This document shows positions 36,001 through 45,200 of a stretch of 64,000 nucleotides of DNA, in pieces (the stretch's first letter is position 1; the number at the start of each line of letters is the position of its first letter). The stretch comes from Pomacea canaliculata. Its lineage: Eukaryota > Mollusca > Gastropoda > Architaenioglossa > Ampullariidae. Below the pieces are notes generated by a model. It did not search any database. It had not been told where the DNA came from and saw only the letters and a list, made by a program, of their open reading frames with translations. Made by a program: the position numbers and the translations under genes. Where the stretch lies: NCBI RefSeq assembly GCF_003073045.1, contig NC_037597.1, positions 1,674,190-1,738,189 on the forward strand, written 5' to 3'.

Positions 36001-38600
36001 CTTCTCTGATCCACTGTTCTTTCTTTTTCCGTTGGAAGCCCAGTATTTTCTCTCCTGATTCCTGTAAGACTCGATTGAAGTCGTCTAAGGTCATCTCTTG
36101 TTGGTCTCCTAGTGCCTGGAACCTGTTCTTTACTTCCATAGCAAAGGCCCTTTCGGTGGCTGGATTTTTTAGTTTGCCGGAGTCCACTCTCTGCTGACGT
36201 GCCTGTTTTCCTCGTGATCGACGCAGCTTCAGAGAAACTGTGGCTATCACAAGAGTGTGGTCACTGCAATGTCTGCTCCTCTGTAGGCTCTAACATCTTG
36301 AAGTGAGCTCCTCCATTTTCGGTTGATGATGACATGGTCTATCTGGTTCTTTGTGATCCCATTTGGTGATGTCCATGTTGCCTTGTGGATGTCTTTGTGT
36401 GGGAAGAGTGTGCTCCAATCAGTAGGTTGTTTTCTTCACAAAAGTCTGCCAGTCTCTCTCCGTTGTCATTGATGGTTCCGATTCCATGTTTGCCCATGAC
36501 ATGCTCCCTGCAGGTGTTGTCACTTCCCACCTTGGCATTGAGATCGCCGATGATGAGCAACATGTCGTGGGCTGGAACGCTTTCTGAGGCTGCCTGGAGC
36601 TGATCGTAAAAAGCATCCTTGTCTTCTGCCTCAGAGTCATTTGTTGGTGCATAGCAGGCTAGCACTGTCAGCTTGGTGTACTTGGAATGGAATCTTGCTC
36701 TCAAAAGCCTGGGTCCATAAGGCTTCCATTCCAGCAGTGCCTTTTCCGTTTTCTTGTTGAGGAGTAGAGCTACTCCTTCAGAGTGCTGAGCGTCTGATCT
36801 TCCTGAGAACAAGATGGTATGTCCTGACGCTAGTCTCCTCTTTCCCGTGCCGGTCCATCTGACCTCACTGACTCCCAGGATGTCCAAGTTGTAGTTGTCA
36901 AACTCCTTGACTAATTGGAGCATCCTGCCAGTCTGGTACAAGGTCTGGACGTTCCAGCACCCCACCCTCAACTTCTGCCTCGGCTTCAGTAAATCCGCTG
37001 TCGGGGCGCCAGCTCCCTTTCGGGTTTGGCTGTCGTCCGTCATTAGTCCAGTCTCCTGGTGTGCTTCATTACATTCGCCATCTGTGACGAGTTCTCTGGT
37101 TTTAGTTTCTGTAACAGGATTTTTTTTACATGGTGGGGTTGTTAGCCCTACCACAACCTATTTTACCTCTAGGTGAGGTGTCCACCTTAGTCGCCTCTTA
37201 CGACATGCCTGGCTGGATGGCAGGGACCCTATTCTTGCAATGCTTGCTAGGCAAGCATACCCCGGGGTCCCACAGGGGGCTTATGTGTTAACTGATGTTT
37301 ATCTATCAAGGCTATGTTACCGATCTATTCCAAAACACACTTAAAAGAGATTAAAGAAAACATTTATAAGATAAAAGAAAGGGCAGAGAAGAGTTACTTT
37401 TAAAAGTTTTTTTAATATATTTTAAACAAGTTTTGTTTGCCTTATCTCTCTAACAGGACCAAGCGACCCTGTCCATTGTTTCTGTTTTTACAAAGACCAG
37501 GTGCTTAGTGTTACCACTGCAAACAGAATTGGAGTTCATTCCACAATCAGTGATCATGTGAGTTTTGAGTTGTCGTTCCTGTCTCACTGTTGGTTGATTA
37601 ATTGACTCTAAGACTGCTGCATCACAGAAATGTGAAAAACAGTTATACAAATAAAATTTTTACAGAAAGTAAAATACAGTAATTAGATTTACTTAGTTAC
37701 ATATAAATTGAAAAGTTGGATGAAGATTCATCAGACTTCAGCCTGATAACTGTAAATACCAGTAGACTAACAGTACCACAGTGATGTCACACCTCTAAAT
37801 TGTAATACCCACCTAAAATAAATTATCAAATCAAATCAAATCAAATCAAAACAGACTTTATTGTCTGCCCAGGAGGACAGAAATTTGTCTTTGCTCACAT
37901 ACCCATACAGACATTTAACAAACAGTTAGGAGTGGTACTCACCTAAAATAAATTATATGATAAACATCAATCAGTCTGAAGGACTATTTTGGAGACTCAA
38001 CAAATATCGAGGTTGACAAACTACCATTTAATGTTCAAGATGTAACATTTATCTAGTGCATAAAGAATTGAATAAATCCTACAGAGAAACTTTTATAGCA
38101 GTAATACTTAACAGTAAAATTGCATCCATGCACTTAAAATTTGGCCATTTTTGTATGGCCAGATGTGTCAGATATATCTAAAAATACTTGTCTATAGGCT
38201 AATTTTTATTTAATCTGGCCAAAGTAGTATATGCCCTAGTCATGTATTCAAACTTAACAGTCCACATAACCAACTACATTTGTTGCAGCAACATAAGCAT
38301 TGTATGGGCATTTTCATGTGATTTTTGCTCGTAATTCATCATGACAATTGTGCATATAATTCAGTGTCTGAATTATGAATTAAATTTTATCGATGAATGT
38401 GTGTGTATGTACATATATACACAAAGTTTGGCAGGAGGAATACATCTATATGCCAGAAAGATGTGTTTCAGGCATCATTCACAAGTGTCAAACTTCGTTC
38501 TGATACATTCAAGGGTGTGGTCACCAACATGACTATCCTTCCTCTCAACAAAACCCTGTTGCTAGGCGCTGACAATGGGACCATACAGCTGTTTGCTTGA
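10718..38600 (+). CDS. WDR81: WD repeat-containing protein 81 (BEACH + WD40), 28 coding exons
   Basis: Endosomal regulator; in other animals WDR81 acts with WDR91 to restrain the Beclin1-VPS34 kinase, controls PtdIns3P during early-to-late endosome conversion and helps clear aggregates. Exons: 10718-10960, 13755-13933, 14520-14712, 15002-15865, 16681-17149, 17958-18140, 18403-18455, 19394-19580, 19988-20166, 20707-21010, 21327-22729, 22915-23054, 23958-24077, 25666-25918, 26484-26669, 27128-27242, 27400-27645, 27967-28165, 29095-29165, 29453-29512, 29748-29868, 31011-31113, 32380-32510, 32761-32822, 33175-33314, 33769-33865, 37457-37557, 38472-38600. After removing one surplus base in each of exons 4, 11 and 17 the total is 6,528 nt (2,175 residues plus stop); human WDR81 is about 1,940. 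Introns 10 and 25 start with GC. An alternative start is the in-frame ATG at 10832. Identity rests on motifs such as [21 protein letters not shown] and the C-terminal [14 protein letters not shown]. Confidence 0.95.
12188..12409 (+). mobile_element. tRNA-derived SINE with 16-bp target duplication
   Basis: The element body is 12204-12393 (190 bp), flanked by identical direct repeats of cttgccaacacagaag at 12188-12203 and 12394-12409. It starts GTGGTCCGGTAGCGCAACGG, matching an RNA polymerase III A box; about 45 bp on, AGAGTTCATTTCTC is a degraded B box. The tail is a short duplication (aacaccaattcc) rather than poly(A). A second copy, in reverse orientation, is at 61939-62168. It lies in WDR81 intron 1. 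Confidence 0.85.
14992..15001 (+). other. WDR81: Two competing splice acceptors for WDR81 exon 4
   Basis: AG dinucleotides end at 14991 (ATAG, the better acceptor by sequence) and at 15001 (GAAG). Only the second keeps the frame with exon 3, which ends in phase 0 at 14712. Using the first adds 10 nt and reaches a stop after 14 codons. Either the downstream AG is used, or another single-base assembly error sits here. Confidence 0.6.
15700..18140 (+). other. WDR81: BEACH domain segment of WDR81
   Basis: Encoded by the end of exon 4 and by exons 5 and 6. Visible motifs in order: '[20 protein letters not shown]', '[20 protein letters not shown]', '[20 protein letters not shown]', '[20 protein letters not shown]', '[17 protein letters not shown]'. 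This is the WDR81-type BEACH domain, followed by '[14 protein letters not shown]'. It spans roughly residues 440 to 710. The part of exon 4 before it aligns with the divergent kinase-like N-terminal region of WDR81 ([17 protein letters not shown]). Confidence 0.9.
20223..20501. mobile_element. MITE with long imperfect inverted repeats in a WDR81 intron
   Basis: About 70 bp at each end are inverted copies: the left arm begins CAGGGGCCATAGTTATAAAGCA, and the right arm, reverse-complemented, begins CCGGGACCACAGTTGTGAAGCA; both continue to a shared 'GGAAAAG'. Total about 279 bp, no ORF. The CAGGG terminus is hAT-like, but no 8-bp target duplication is clear. Confidence 0.55.
21011..21326 (+). other. 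WDR81: GC-AG intron 10 of WDR81
   Basis: Exon 10 must end in phase 0 at 21010 (AGCAAG) to join GTGCCTATT at 21327. The intron begins GCATGT; the nearby GT dinucleotides (21015, 21018) both give the wrong phase. The acceptor is TTTGCCCAG. This is a minor U2-type GC donor. Confidence 0.75.
25260..25553. mobile_element. hAT-like MITE in a WDR81 intron
   Basis: 294 bp with terminal inverted repeats: left CAGTGGTGCCCAACC, right (reverse-complemented) CAGGTGTGCCCAACC. Internal bases are GC-richer than the intron. There is no convincing 8-bp target duplication and no ORF. Typical of a non-autonomous hAT element. Confidence 0.6.
27020..27048. repeat. (GT)n microsatellite
   Basis: Uninterrupted dinucleotide run in the intron between WDR81 exons 15 and 16. 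Shorter TG/CA tracts occur near 20612, 22810, 53131 and 56868. Confidence 0.9.
31907..32093. mobile_element. hAT MITE with 8-bp target duplication
   Basis: The element is 31915-32085 (171 bp): left terminus CAGCGGTTCTCAACC, right terminus TTTGAGAACCGCAG. It is flanked by gcttagaa (31907-31914) and gcttagag (32086-32093), an 8-bp duplication with one mismatch, as expected for hAT. About 95 bp of its right half recur at 61050-61133 beside hAT transposase sequence. Confidence 0.85.
33315..33768 (+). other. WDR81: GC-AG intron 25 of WDR81
   Basis: Exon 25 ends CTTCAG at 33314 and the intron begins GCATGC; the acceptor is GTTGCAG at 33768. Phase 0 on both sides restores the conserved junction 'GEILQ-IKAF' (GDILQIKA in vertebrates), so the GC donor is secure unless the base is an assembly error. 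Confidence 0.8.
34516..35573 (-). pseudogene. LINE reverse transcriptase segments
   Basis: Two overlapping open segments (34983-35573 and 34516-34986). The first reads '[14 protein letters not shown]', 'NWRGITLLS', '[10 protein letters not shown]' and '[10 protein letters not shown]'; the second reads '[11 protein letters not shown]', '[12 protein letters not shown]', '[10 protein letters not shown]' and 'SFTYLG'. The catalytic Asp residues of motifs A and C are retained. The shift lies between 'VSTG' and 'KQGC'. Confidence 0.85.
36339..37154 (-). pseudogene. LINE AP-endonuclease ORF (N-terminal part)
   Basis: A 271-codon open segment of the LINE polyprotein. It holds the apurinic endonuclease fold: N of 'WNVQTL', E of 'GVSEVRW', the 'YAPTND' strand and the catalytic 'GDLNAKVG'. 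It ends by frameshift; the next frame continues with '[19 protein letters not shown]', including the conserved D-H of the endonuclease C-terminus. Its role is to nick target DNA to prime reverse transcription. Confidence 0.85.
37810..37956 (-). mobile_element. 5'-truncated LINE 3' end with 17-bp target duplication
   Basis: The insert 37827-37939 (113 bp) lies between perfect copies of cacctaaaataaattat (37810-37826, 37940-37956). On the minus strand it ends 'CAATAAAGTCTG' followed by a (TTTGA)n tail, the usual 3' end of a LINE. It lies in the last intron of WDR81. Confidence 0.8.
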
Positions 38601-41400
38601 TAATCTACAGTGTGGTTTCAATGCAGTTTTCATCAGTGGTACCACCAGAGATCACTTGTTATGTCATAGTGTATTAAATAGATTAGCGGTTTATTTAAAT
38701 TCAGTGTTATCTGGACATTTCTTAAAGTGGAACTTAATTTTTTTGTTTTTCCTTAGAGTAAACACAATTATGTTTGTAAAATGATCTCTTTAGACATGCA
38801 TATTTCTGTAAATCATTAGGATGACAAAGTGTCTTGATATACAGGCTGCATGTGACTGTTCATATACTCGTATCTTTGGCTTCGTTCTGTGCAGCAAAAA
38901 CAGTGTCTTATATCTAAACTGTCACCATACTATTTGATTTAATTTCTTTATCAATGGATTTATAGGTTTGTTTAAGAAATCAAGCAATAACATTGTTTTA
39001 AATGATAAGAAATAGATAACATTTTAACTGATGACTTTCAAAAGATGCTTACTGAACAAGTTTTAAAATTTTGTTGTCATATTTTGAAATTTTTCCCTGA
39101 GATTATTTCATCATTTTGTGAAGAAAAAATTAATTCTTATATGCAATCATGTTTCATGATGTTGATCTTATGTAGTTTCACCTGTTGTTGGAATCTTGTT
39201 CTCTCAGAATGAAATGACAGATCTGCTTCAAGTTGAGACTAACAACAAATATAATGAACAAACTTTGTTAAAAACTTGTTTTTAAAATTTTAATGAGAAT
39301 ATGTTTACCTTGTTATGCTGATTGTTTCATTTAATGGTGAATGTTTACCTCTGTATCCATAAATCTTTCTGCCAAGACTGCTATGCAGTGATGGGCCATT
39401 CTATCTTTTAACGTCATTATGATCAAATGCTGACAGATTACTATAGTCTTAGTTTGTCGCAAAAATGTGTGTGATTTTTTTTTTCAGGAGAAACGGGGTT
39501 TGATTTAGTTTCTAAGTTATTTGATGATTGCAGCCAATTTGAAAGTTTTTGTTATGTTGAGAGAAATCAGATTTTGATCTCTTCCAAATGCAGGGGAGGG
39601 TTCCACTGTTCAGTTTGTATATTATGAACACAACAGATATTTTGGGTATTAGCACAAGTCAAAGGAAACCCATCCTTTTAAAATAAACTAGCATACATAC
39701 CTATTATGTAAGCCATTTTTACTGGTTTTAAAAAATACCAAGACAAAGAAAAATAAAGGCCACCAGAGGGTCTGCTGTGTATAATCAATATATCAACAGC
39801 AAAAAATCTCTCAGGGTGTTTACTTTATAGAATGGAACTGGTAGCCAATGGAATGTTAGAGATATAGAAGACGTGTATTACCCACAGGAACAATTATTCT
39901 GAAAAGTAAAAGCTTATACACATTTCTTAAAGGTTATATTTTGTGCTGTATACATTTGAGATTATCAGCTGAAAGATTTTTAATAATTTGTTATTTATGA
40001 TCTTAACTATAAGTTGCTTCACTTCTCAATCAAGGCATGTTTGCCTTTTAGGCTGACTTGAGATGCAGGTAGCATGCAAATGTGTCTTCACTGTCTAAAT
40101 AAAAGGCCTTTTTAATTAACTAGCTTGCCAAACAAAGTAGGTTGAAACTGGGCCAAACCAACAAGTTATAGGCAATTTAACCAAGGTGTGGCTAGCTAAG
40201 AGAGCGCTTTGAAAAAGAAAACTCAAACTTTTATTTGTGCCAGGCTGGAGGGAAATTTTTTTTTTAATCTCACTCCTATTTCTGAGAAAACATTCAATAG
40301 CATAATAGTTCTCGTGCGCACTAATTCTGTTCAAACTTTTGGATGTTCTCCGATTATGAGATAACAAACTAGAGATTGTGTTATAGTTTGTGCAATATGG
40401 TGCTTTTGTCAGTGGCCATTGTCTTGTTTTCAATACTCGTCAGTTTGAATGCATACATGCATGCGGTTTTGCATGCAGTTTGAGATCTTTATGTGGGAAG
40501 GTCTGCAGAAATTTCTAATGAAGAACGGTGGAGGTTATTGTTGCTTGCTTACTGTAATTGTGGTGAGAGTAATTCAGTGGTCAGTGTATTGTACTTGTGA
40601 ACTGTAATTGTTGGAATAATTAATGGTCACAGTATTTCCAAGGTTACTGGTGTTTTGCTAGAAATAGCAAGCAAAACAGTTGGATACAAAAAAAAGAAAA
40701 AAAGTTGCAGTTCTCCCTCCCCAACTCAGACCTTCAGCAGCCAGTATTATGAATTAAAAAAAATGTCAGCATTTTTCCTGTTTTGTTATATATTTACCAC
40801 TGCTTGTGTGGCCAAAAGAGATAATGCAATGTCTCAAATAGACCAATCTTATACCAGAAATTGCATTATCATTTATAAATAGGAGTTGTTGAGAAAATAA
40901 ACATTACAAACCATATGCTTTATCAAGCAACCATGGCTCCAACACTGTGAACAAAATGATTCCTGGTGCAAAGTTTATCTTTTGTTCCACTGGAATGTGT
41001 TATATGAAATGGCACTCCCTCAAACACCAGGATAGCCTTGAAATTTTGCAAAAGCCATGAGACAAGGAAGGTAGCAACATAATGCAATTTCCAACTGGCA
41101 AGGTTAATAAGCATGTGAAAATGTTGCTGATGCCAGACACTTGTATCTTGTTAACTGCAAGTATCCATTATGAAGATGCCTATTATGCATTGGGAGAAAA
41201 TGGATAAACTATCAAAGTGACAGGAAGTAAACATTCTGAGAAAAAGGGCACTCCTGATGTGATTGACAGTTTTACTGCAAAACACCAGTCTTAAGCTGCT
41301 TGCAAAAAATGACTATATGCATCAGCGCAAGAGGTTTCCACGGCAAAAAGCTGTGTCCTCCAGTGGCGTGGCTCTAAACAAGGGAGACAAAAAGACGTCG
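38601..41400. other. WDR81 3' UTR and intergenic
   Basis: Following the WDR81 stop, AATAAA-type hexamers occur near 39674, 39750 and 40096; I cannot tell which is used. No further ORF, RNA gene or repeat is recognisable here apart from A-rich runs. Confidence 0.4.
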
Positions 41401-41407
41401 GGCCAGG

Positions 41408-41850
41408 ATCGGAGCAATGATAGCAAACTGGCTCATACACAACCTTCCACAAGTACTTCTTGAGCGCTTAGATGTTTTACCTGCCATCACAAACATTGTT
41501 AATGTCAATTTGTCATCGGGTGTTTTCCAATCTTTGTTTAAAAATGCCCTGGTGGGGCCACTCCTTAAGAAGTCCATACTTGACATCAATGTGTTGAACA
41601 ATTATCGCCCAGTTTACAACTTGTCTTATCTCTAGGATCATGGAGAAAGTTTTGACACAGCTCTGCACCTACTTCAACGAGTACCACCTTATCCTTACAG
41701 GCTCAGTCAGCATATAGACCTTTTCACAGTACCAAAACCAAAATAACTACAGACATTATCTGCCCTTGACTATGGTGATGTGTTGGTCATAACGCCACTG
41801 GACCTGTCTGCTGGATCTGACACTATTAACTACTATCTGCAAGTGGAAGG
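41408..41850 (+). mobile_element. CR1/Jockey-like reverse transcriptase fragment
   Basis: Frames read 'NLSSGVFQSLFKNALVGPLL', 'NNYRPVYNLSYLSRIMEKVL', then 'LDLSAGSDTIN', matching the N-terminal half of LINE reverse transcriptase up to motif A (normally LDLSAAFDTID). Two stops and frameshifts interrupt it, and both ends are missing. Confidence 0.75.
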
Positions 41851-41942
41851 ATCTTATTAATATGCCTTTATGTACATTAAGTGTAGATATAACAATAAAA
41901 CCAAAACAAAAATATCACAAACTTGGTTCCAGATGGGTCCTC

Positions 41943-41948
41943 TTTATT
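41943..41948 (-). terminator. MAX: Candidate MAX poly(A) signal AATAAA
   Basis: TTTATT on the plus strand is AATAAA on the minus strand, about 300 nt past the MAX stop codon. It is the closest hexamer in a plausible position; usage is inferred only. Confidence 0.35.
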
Positions 41949-42246
41949 TTCACACACTAATTGTACACAAAAGCTTGCATTCATTAACCAGATGCACACC
42001 CACACCTATGCACACATGCACAGAGACCCCTACCTCTATCACAAGCATATATACATCTCATAATATCCCAAGTTGGGACTTGTTATGAGGTTTGGTTAGT
42101 ACAAAGCATACAGAAATGCTCAAACACATTCACCACCATGCCCTATCTCTCAAGAGACAAAAGTACTACCATAACATTTTATCCAGAAAATCCTTAACAT
42201 ACACAATGAAGCTAGATTGAATAAATTGAAAGCTCTGCCATTGAAG

Positions 42247-45200
42247 TTAGCTATTAGCTGTCTTGACTTTCTTCCTGCGGGATCCACTGGAGTCATCTTC
42301 AGAAGTTTCAGAATCTGATGAATGTCCAATGAATTTGGACTTGAAATCAACACTAGACTGACTTGCAAACTGTCCTGTGACCTTTGCTTTTTCCAGTGCT
42401 CGAACTGTAAACAACACACACAAGCATGTACCCATTATAGTAAATTGCAGAAGTAATTATTCTTGAAATAAATGGAAATGTAGCTGACCTACAGTATGTT
42501 TATACATCTGTTACAAATGAGGCTATAAAGGAGAGGTGAAATGAAAATGTTCTTGGGTCACTCTATCGATTGCAGCAGCTTTCTGTCTCCAGTGCAGAGG
42601 CTCTGCACTGTCCTCTATTTATCACGTGTCTTTCTCGAGGCGTCCTTTCTTTCAGCACGCAGAGGTTATGGTCCTGCCATGGGTTATCATGTACCTCTCT
42701 CGTCCCTCTAGGTCGAAGCAATGTTTCAACTGCAGCAACTAATCAAGGACCGACGCTTATTCACCAGCTTCAGCTTCTTCTGGTTATGATCAATAGCTGC
42801 TTGTGCTAAAGCAATATACACTCTGCTGTAGAGCAGGTCTTCACGCCTCTAGAGTAAGTTGTGTCAAAGATGTCGCACAGGGAGACACCCTTGAGTCGAT
42901 CTCAGTACAACTATACTCGACGAGAGCCCAATGCAAAAGACCACGATCTTGGCTGATCGTGATGTTACATTCTCATCTGCAAGCGTTTCTACTTTTTCGT
43001 GATTGGTCAATCATTCCACGTTTGCTCGGGCGATTCCACTATCTAAATCTATCCAATCACTAAACTTTTGGTGTGACGAGATAAGTGGCGAGCGTGTGCT
43101 AGACAAGTGAGAATGCAGTGTTTAGTAATTAGTGTTAACATTTAGTGGCTCACACTATCTGGACTAGGGATTAGGTAAATACATGACACCTAGATAACAA
43201 CCATACTTTTATATTTTGGAAATTGTATTATTTTCTGTAATTTGTATAATCCCCTCGATGTTAATAACTTTCTTTAATATACTAAATTGCCTTGAGTTGT
43301 TGATTGGGGTTACGTGTGTGGGGGCTCAATGAGTTAATTAGAAATGTAATAAGCAATTTAGTATAAGATCACGCGTACGTAAATTTTGACGTGATTTGGT
43401 AGATGCATCAAGAGTGTGATCAGCGCAGGTGACGGAAAATCACAACCTCTAACCATCTCCACGTGCTGTTATTGTTGAATGTGCACGCCACAAGTGAGTG
43501 TAGTTTAGTGACCCTTGCTTGTTACAATGGAGAGAGAAATGTATGAAACATTAATGATAATCCAAAGGAGAAAAAAGCAGAGGAAACTTACTTTGTTGTT
43601 CCATCATGCCATTCTGTCTTTTGAGATCTTCAATATCTTGTTGATGACCTTGATTTTTCTGTCTCATGAATTGGATGTAGTCTGCTGCCTTTTTAAGAAT
43701 CATAGCCCGTGACACCTACATGGTCAGATCACACACATTCACAAAATCAATATAAAGATTTATAAAAACCTCTGTTACAGGTAAGAACACCTTGTTTAAT
43801 ACTTTCACTGATAATGATCATAATGAACATTTATACAGCACTCTTCCAACGATTTGTTCAAAGCACTTTATTATAATAGAAATAATAGTACAAAAATGCA
43901 AACGTGTTTTGTTATGCCGCTGGAAAAAGATGCATTCTCAAAAATGAAAAGTAGACCTGGGGAATCTGTCTTAAATTTTAAGATACTGCTTGCTTAACCC
44001 TTTCACTATTGGGATTTCCCAGTTCCAGGCATTTCTACAACAGGTAGCTACAAATGCCAGTCTTTCTGGCTGCTCTCTGTAGGACTGCAAATTGTCACAT
44101 GTTTCTGCTCATGTTTTCATCAGTTGGGAGATACATGCCACAACTGCCTTAAGAAGTAAACTAAACATGCGTGAGTGTCTGCTGCAGAACGTATGCTAAC
44201 ACACAAAGGAGTCACATAATGAGTCAGCAGCCTTAGTTTTATTTTCCTCTCACAAGCGCGTAGAATGCGCACGCTATACAAAGCAAGTGTGTGGATATAA
44301 GAGTGTCAACTGCAGTAATCTACTCGCAAGTCGACATGTATCGACTCCAGTGCTGGACAGGGAAGGTGACAACTGTCGACTGTGCGAGTGAAAGAGTTAA
44401 GATGGCCCATGCAACACGATTTGTCAGCATCTTAGATTAAGACAATTTTCTAGGCTTAGGCAATGCACTCTAGACCTTCCAACAGACTAACAAAACATTC
44501 GTGCTATGTCACCATGTTTCCCTCTTCAGTCTTTTCCTACCTTTTCTCCCTGCAGTGAAGGGACAGAATCACGGAGGCTGTGGAAACTGTCCTTAATGTG
44601 GTCCCTTCGTTTGCGTTCCAATGCATTATGGTGGGCACGCTTTTCAGCCTACGACAACAATGAAAGAAAGTGTTATCTATAAAATAAATAACATATGAAC
44701 CAGACTTTCTAATTTTAATAGCTTTAAATGCAGTTAATGAAAGAGAAGAATTTTAGAATTCACTACAAAGGAACTTAGACAATTAAGGTGGAAAGCCAAA
44801 GCTGTATTTCTGTGGACAACAAAATTCCACATCTAAATTGATGCAATCTTGCTGTCTTTATTTTTTTTTTCACCACACCCATCTGACTCAGTTTTTATGA
44901 TGACCCTATGGAGTCATGCTTTGAGAAGTCAGACAGACCTGTGAAAAATACTGCTGAGAGGAGCCAGCTCCGCTGCCTGAGAGACTGTTTATTCCATCAT
45001 CATCTTCATCCTCCTCCTGTTGGAAAGCCAAATCCATGTGAAGCCTTTACTTTGTAAAAATGTTTAATTAGGATATTTATATCTTTCATAGGATAAATGT
45101 TTCAACATTTCATCCAACAAGTGGGCACACAATCAGCATTATTTTCACAACTCTGACCAGCGAAATTAAACACTTGTATCTTTGTGGGCATTATAATTGT

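Larger units (their letters stand above)
34045..37289 (-). mobile_element. Near full-length RTE-like LINE in WDR81 intron 26
   Basis: The element is 34056-37278 (3,223 bp), flanked by an 11-bp duplication gcttatgtgtt (34045-34055, 37279-37289). Read on the minus strand: a 5' UTR with GTAAGAGGCGACTAAGG; AP endonuclease (WNVQTL...[11 protein letters not shown]...ACYAPTND...[10 protein letters not shown]); a linker; reverse transcriptase with motif A ([15 protein letters not shown]) and motif C ([12 protein letters not shown]); then the C-terminal domain ([22 protein letters not shown], ending [11 protein letters not shown]). The 3' tail is a short (ATAG)n run. Length, tail and domain order fit the RTE clade. 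At least four frame breaks (near 36370, 36270, 34990 and 34640) split the ORF, so this copy is probably inactive, though some breaks may be assembly indels. Confidence 0.9.
29748..38600 (+). other. WDR81: WD40 propeller segment of WDR81
   Basis: Exons 21-28 encode about 300 C-terminal residues with successive WD repeats: '[10 protein letters not shown]...KDKTVRLWS', '[11 protein letters not shown]...SVHVWDPFTG', '[16 protein letters not shown]', '[20 protein letters not shown]', '[12 protein letters not shown]...FDGAFKVWN', 'DPVHCF...NRIGVHS', ending in '[14 protein letters not shown]' before TGA at 38598-38600. This matches the WDR81 propeller repeat by repeat. Confidence 0.9.

Noticed and set aside
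34014..36700. Plus-strand ORFs opposite the RTE-like LINE
   Set aside because: They are antisense shadows of the LINE polyprotein.
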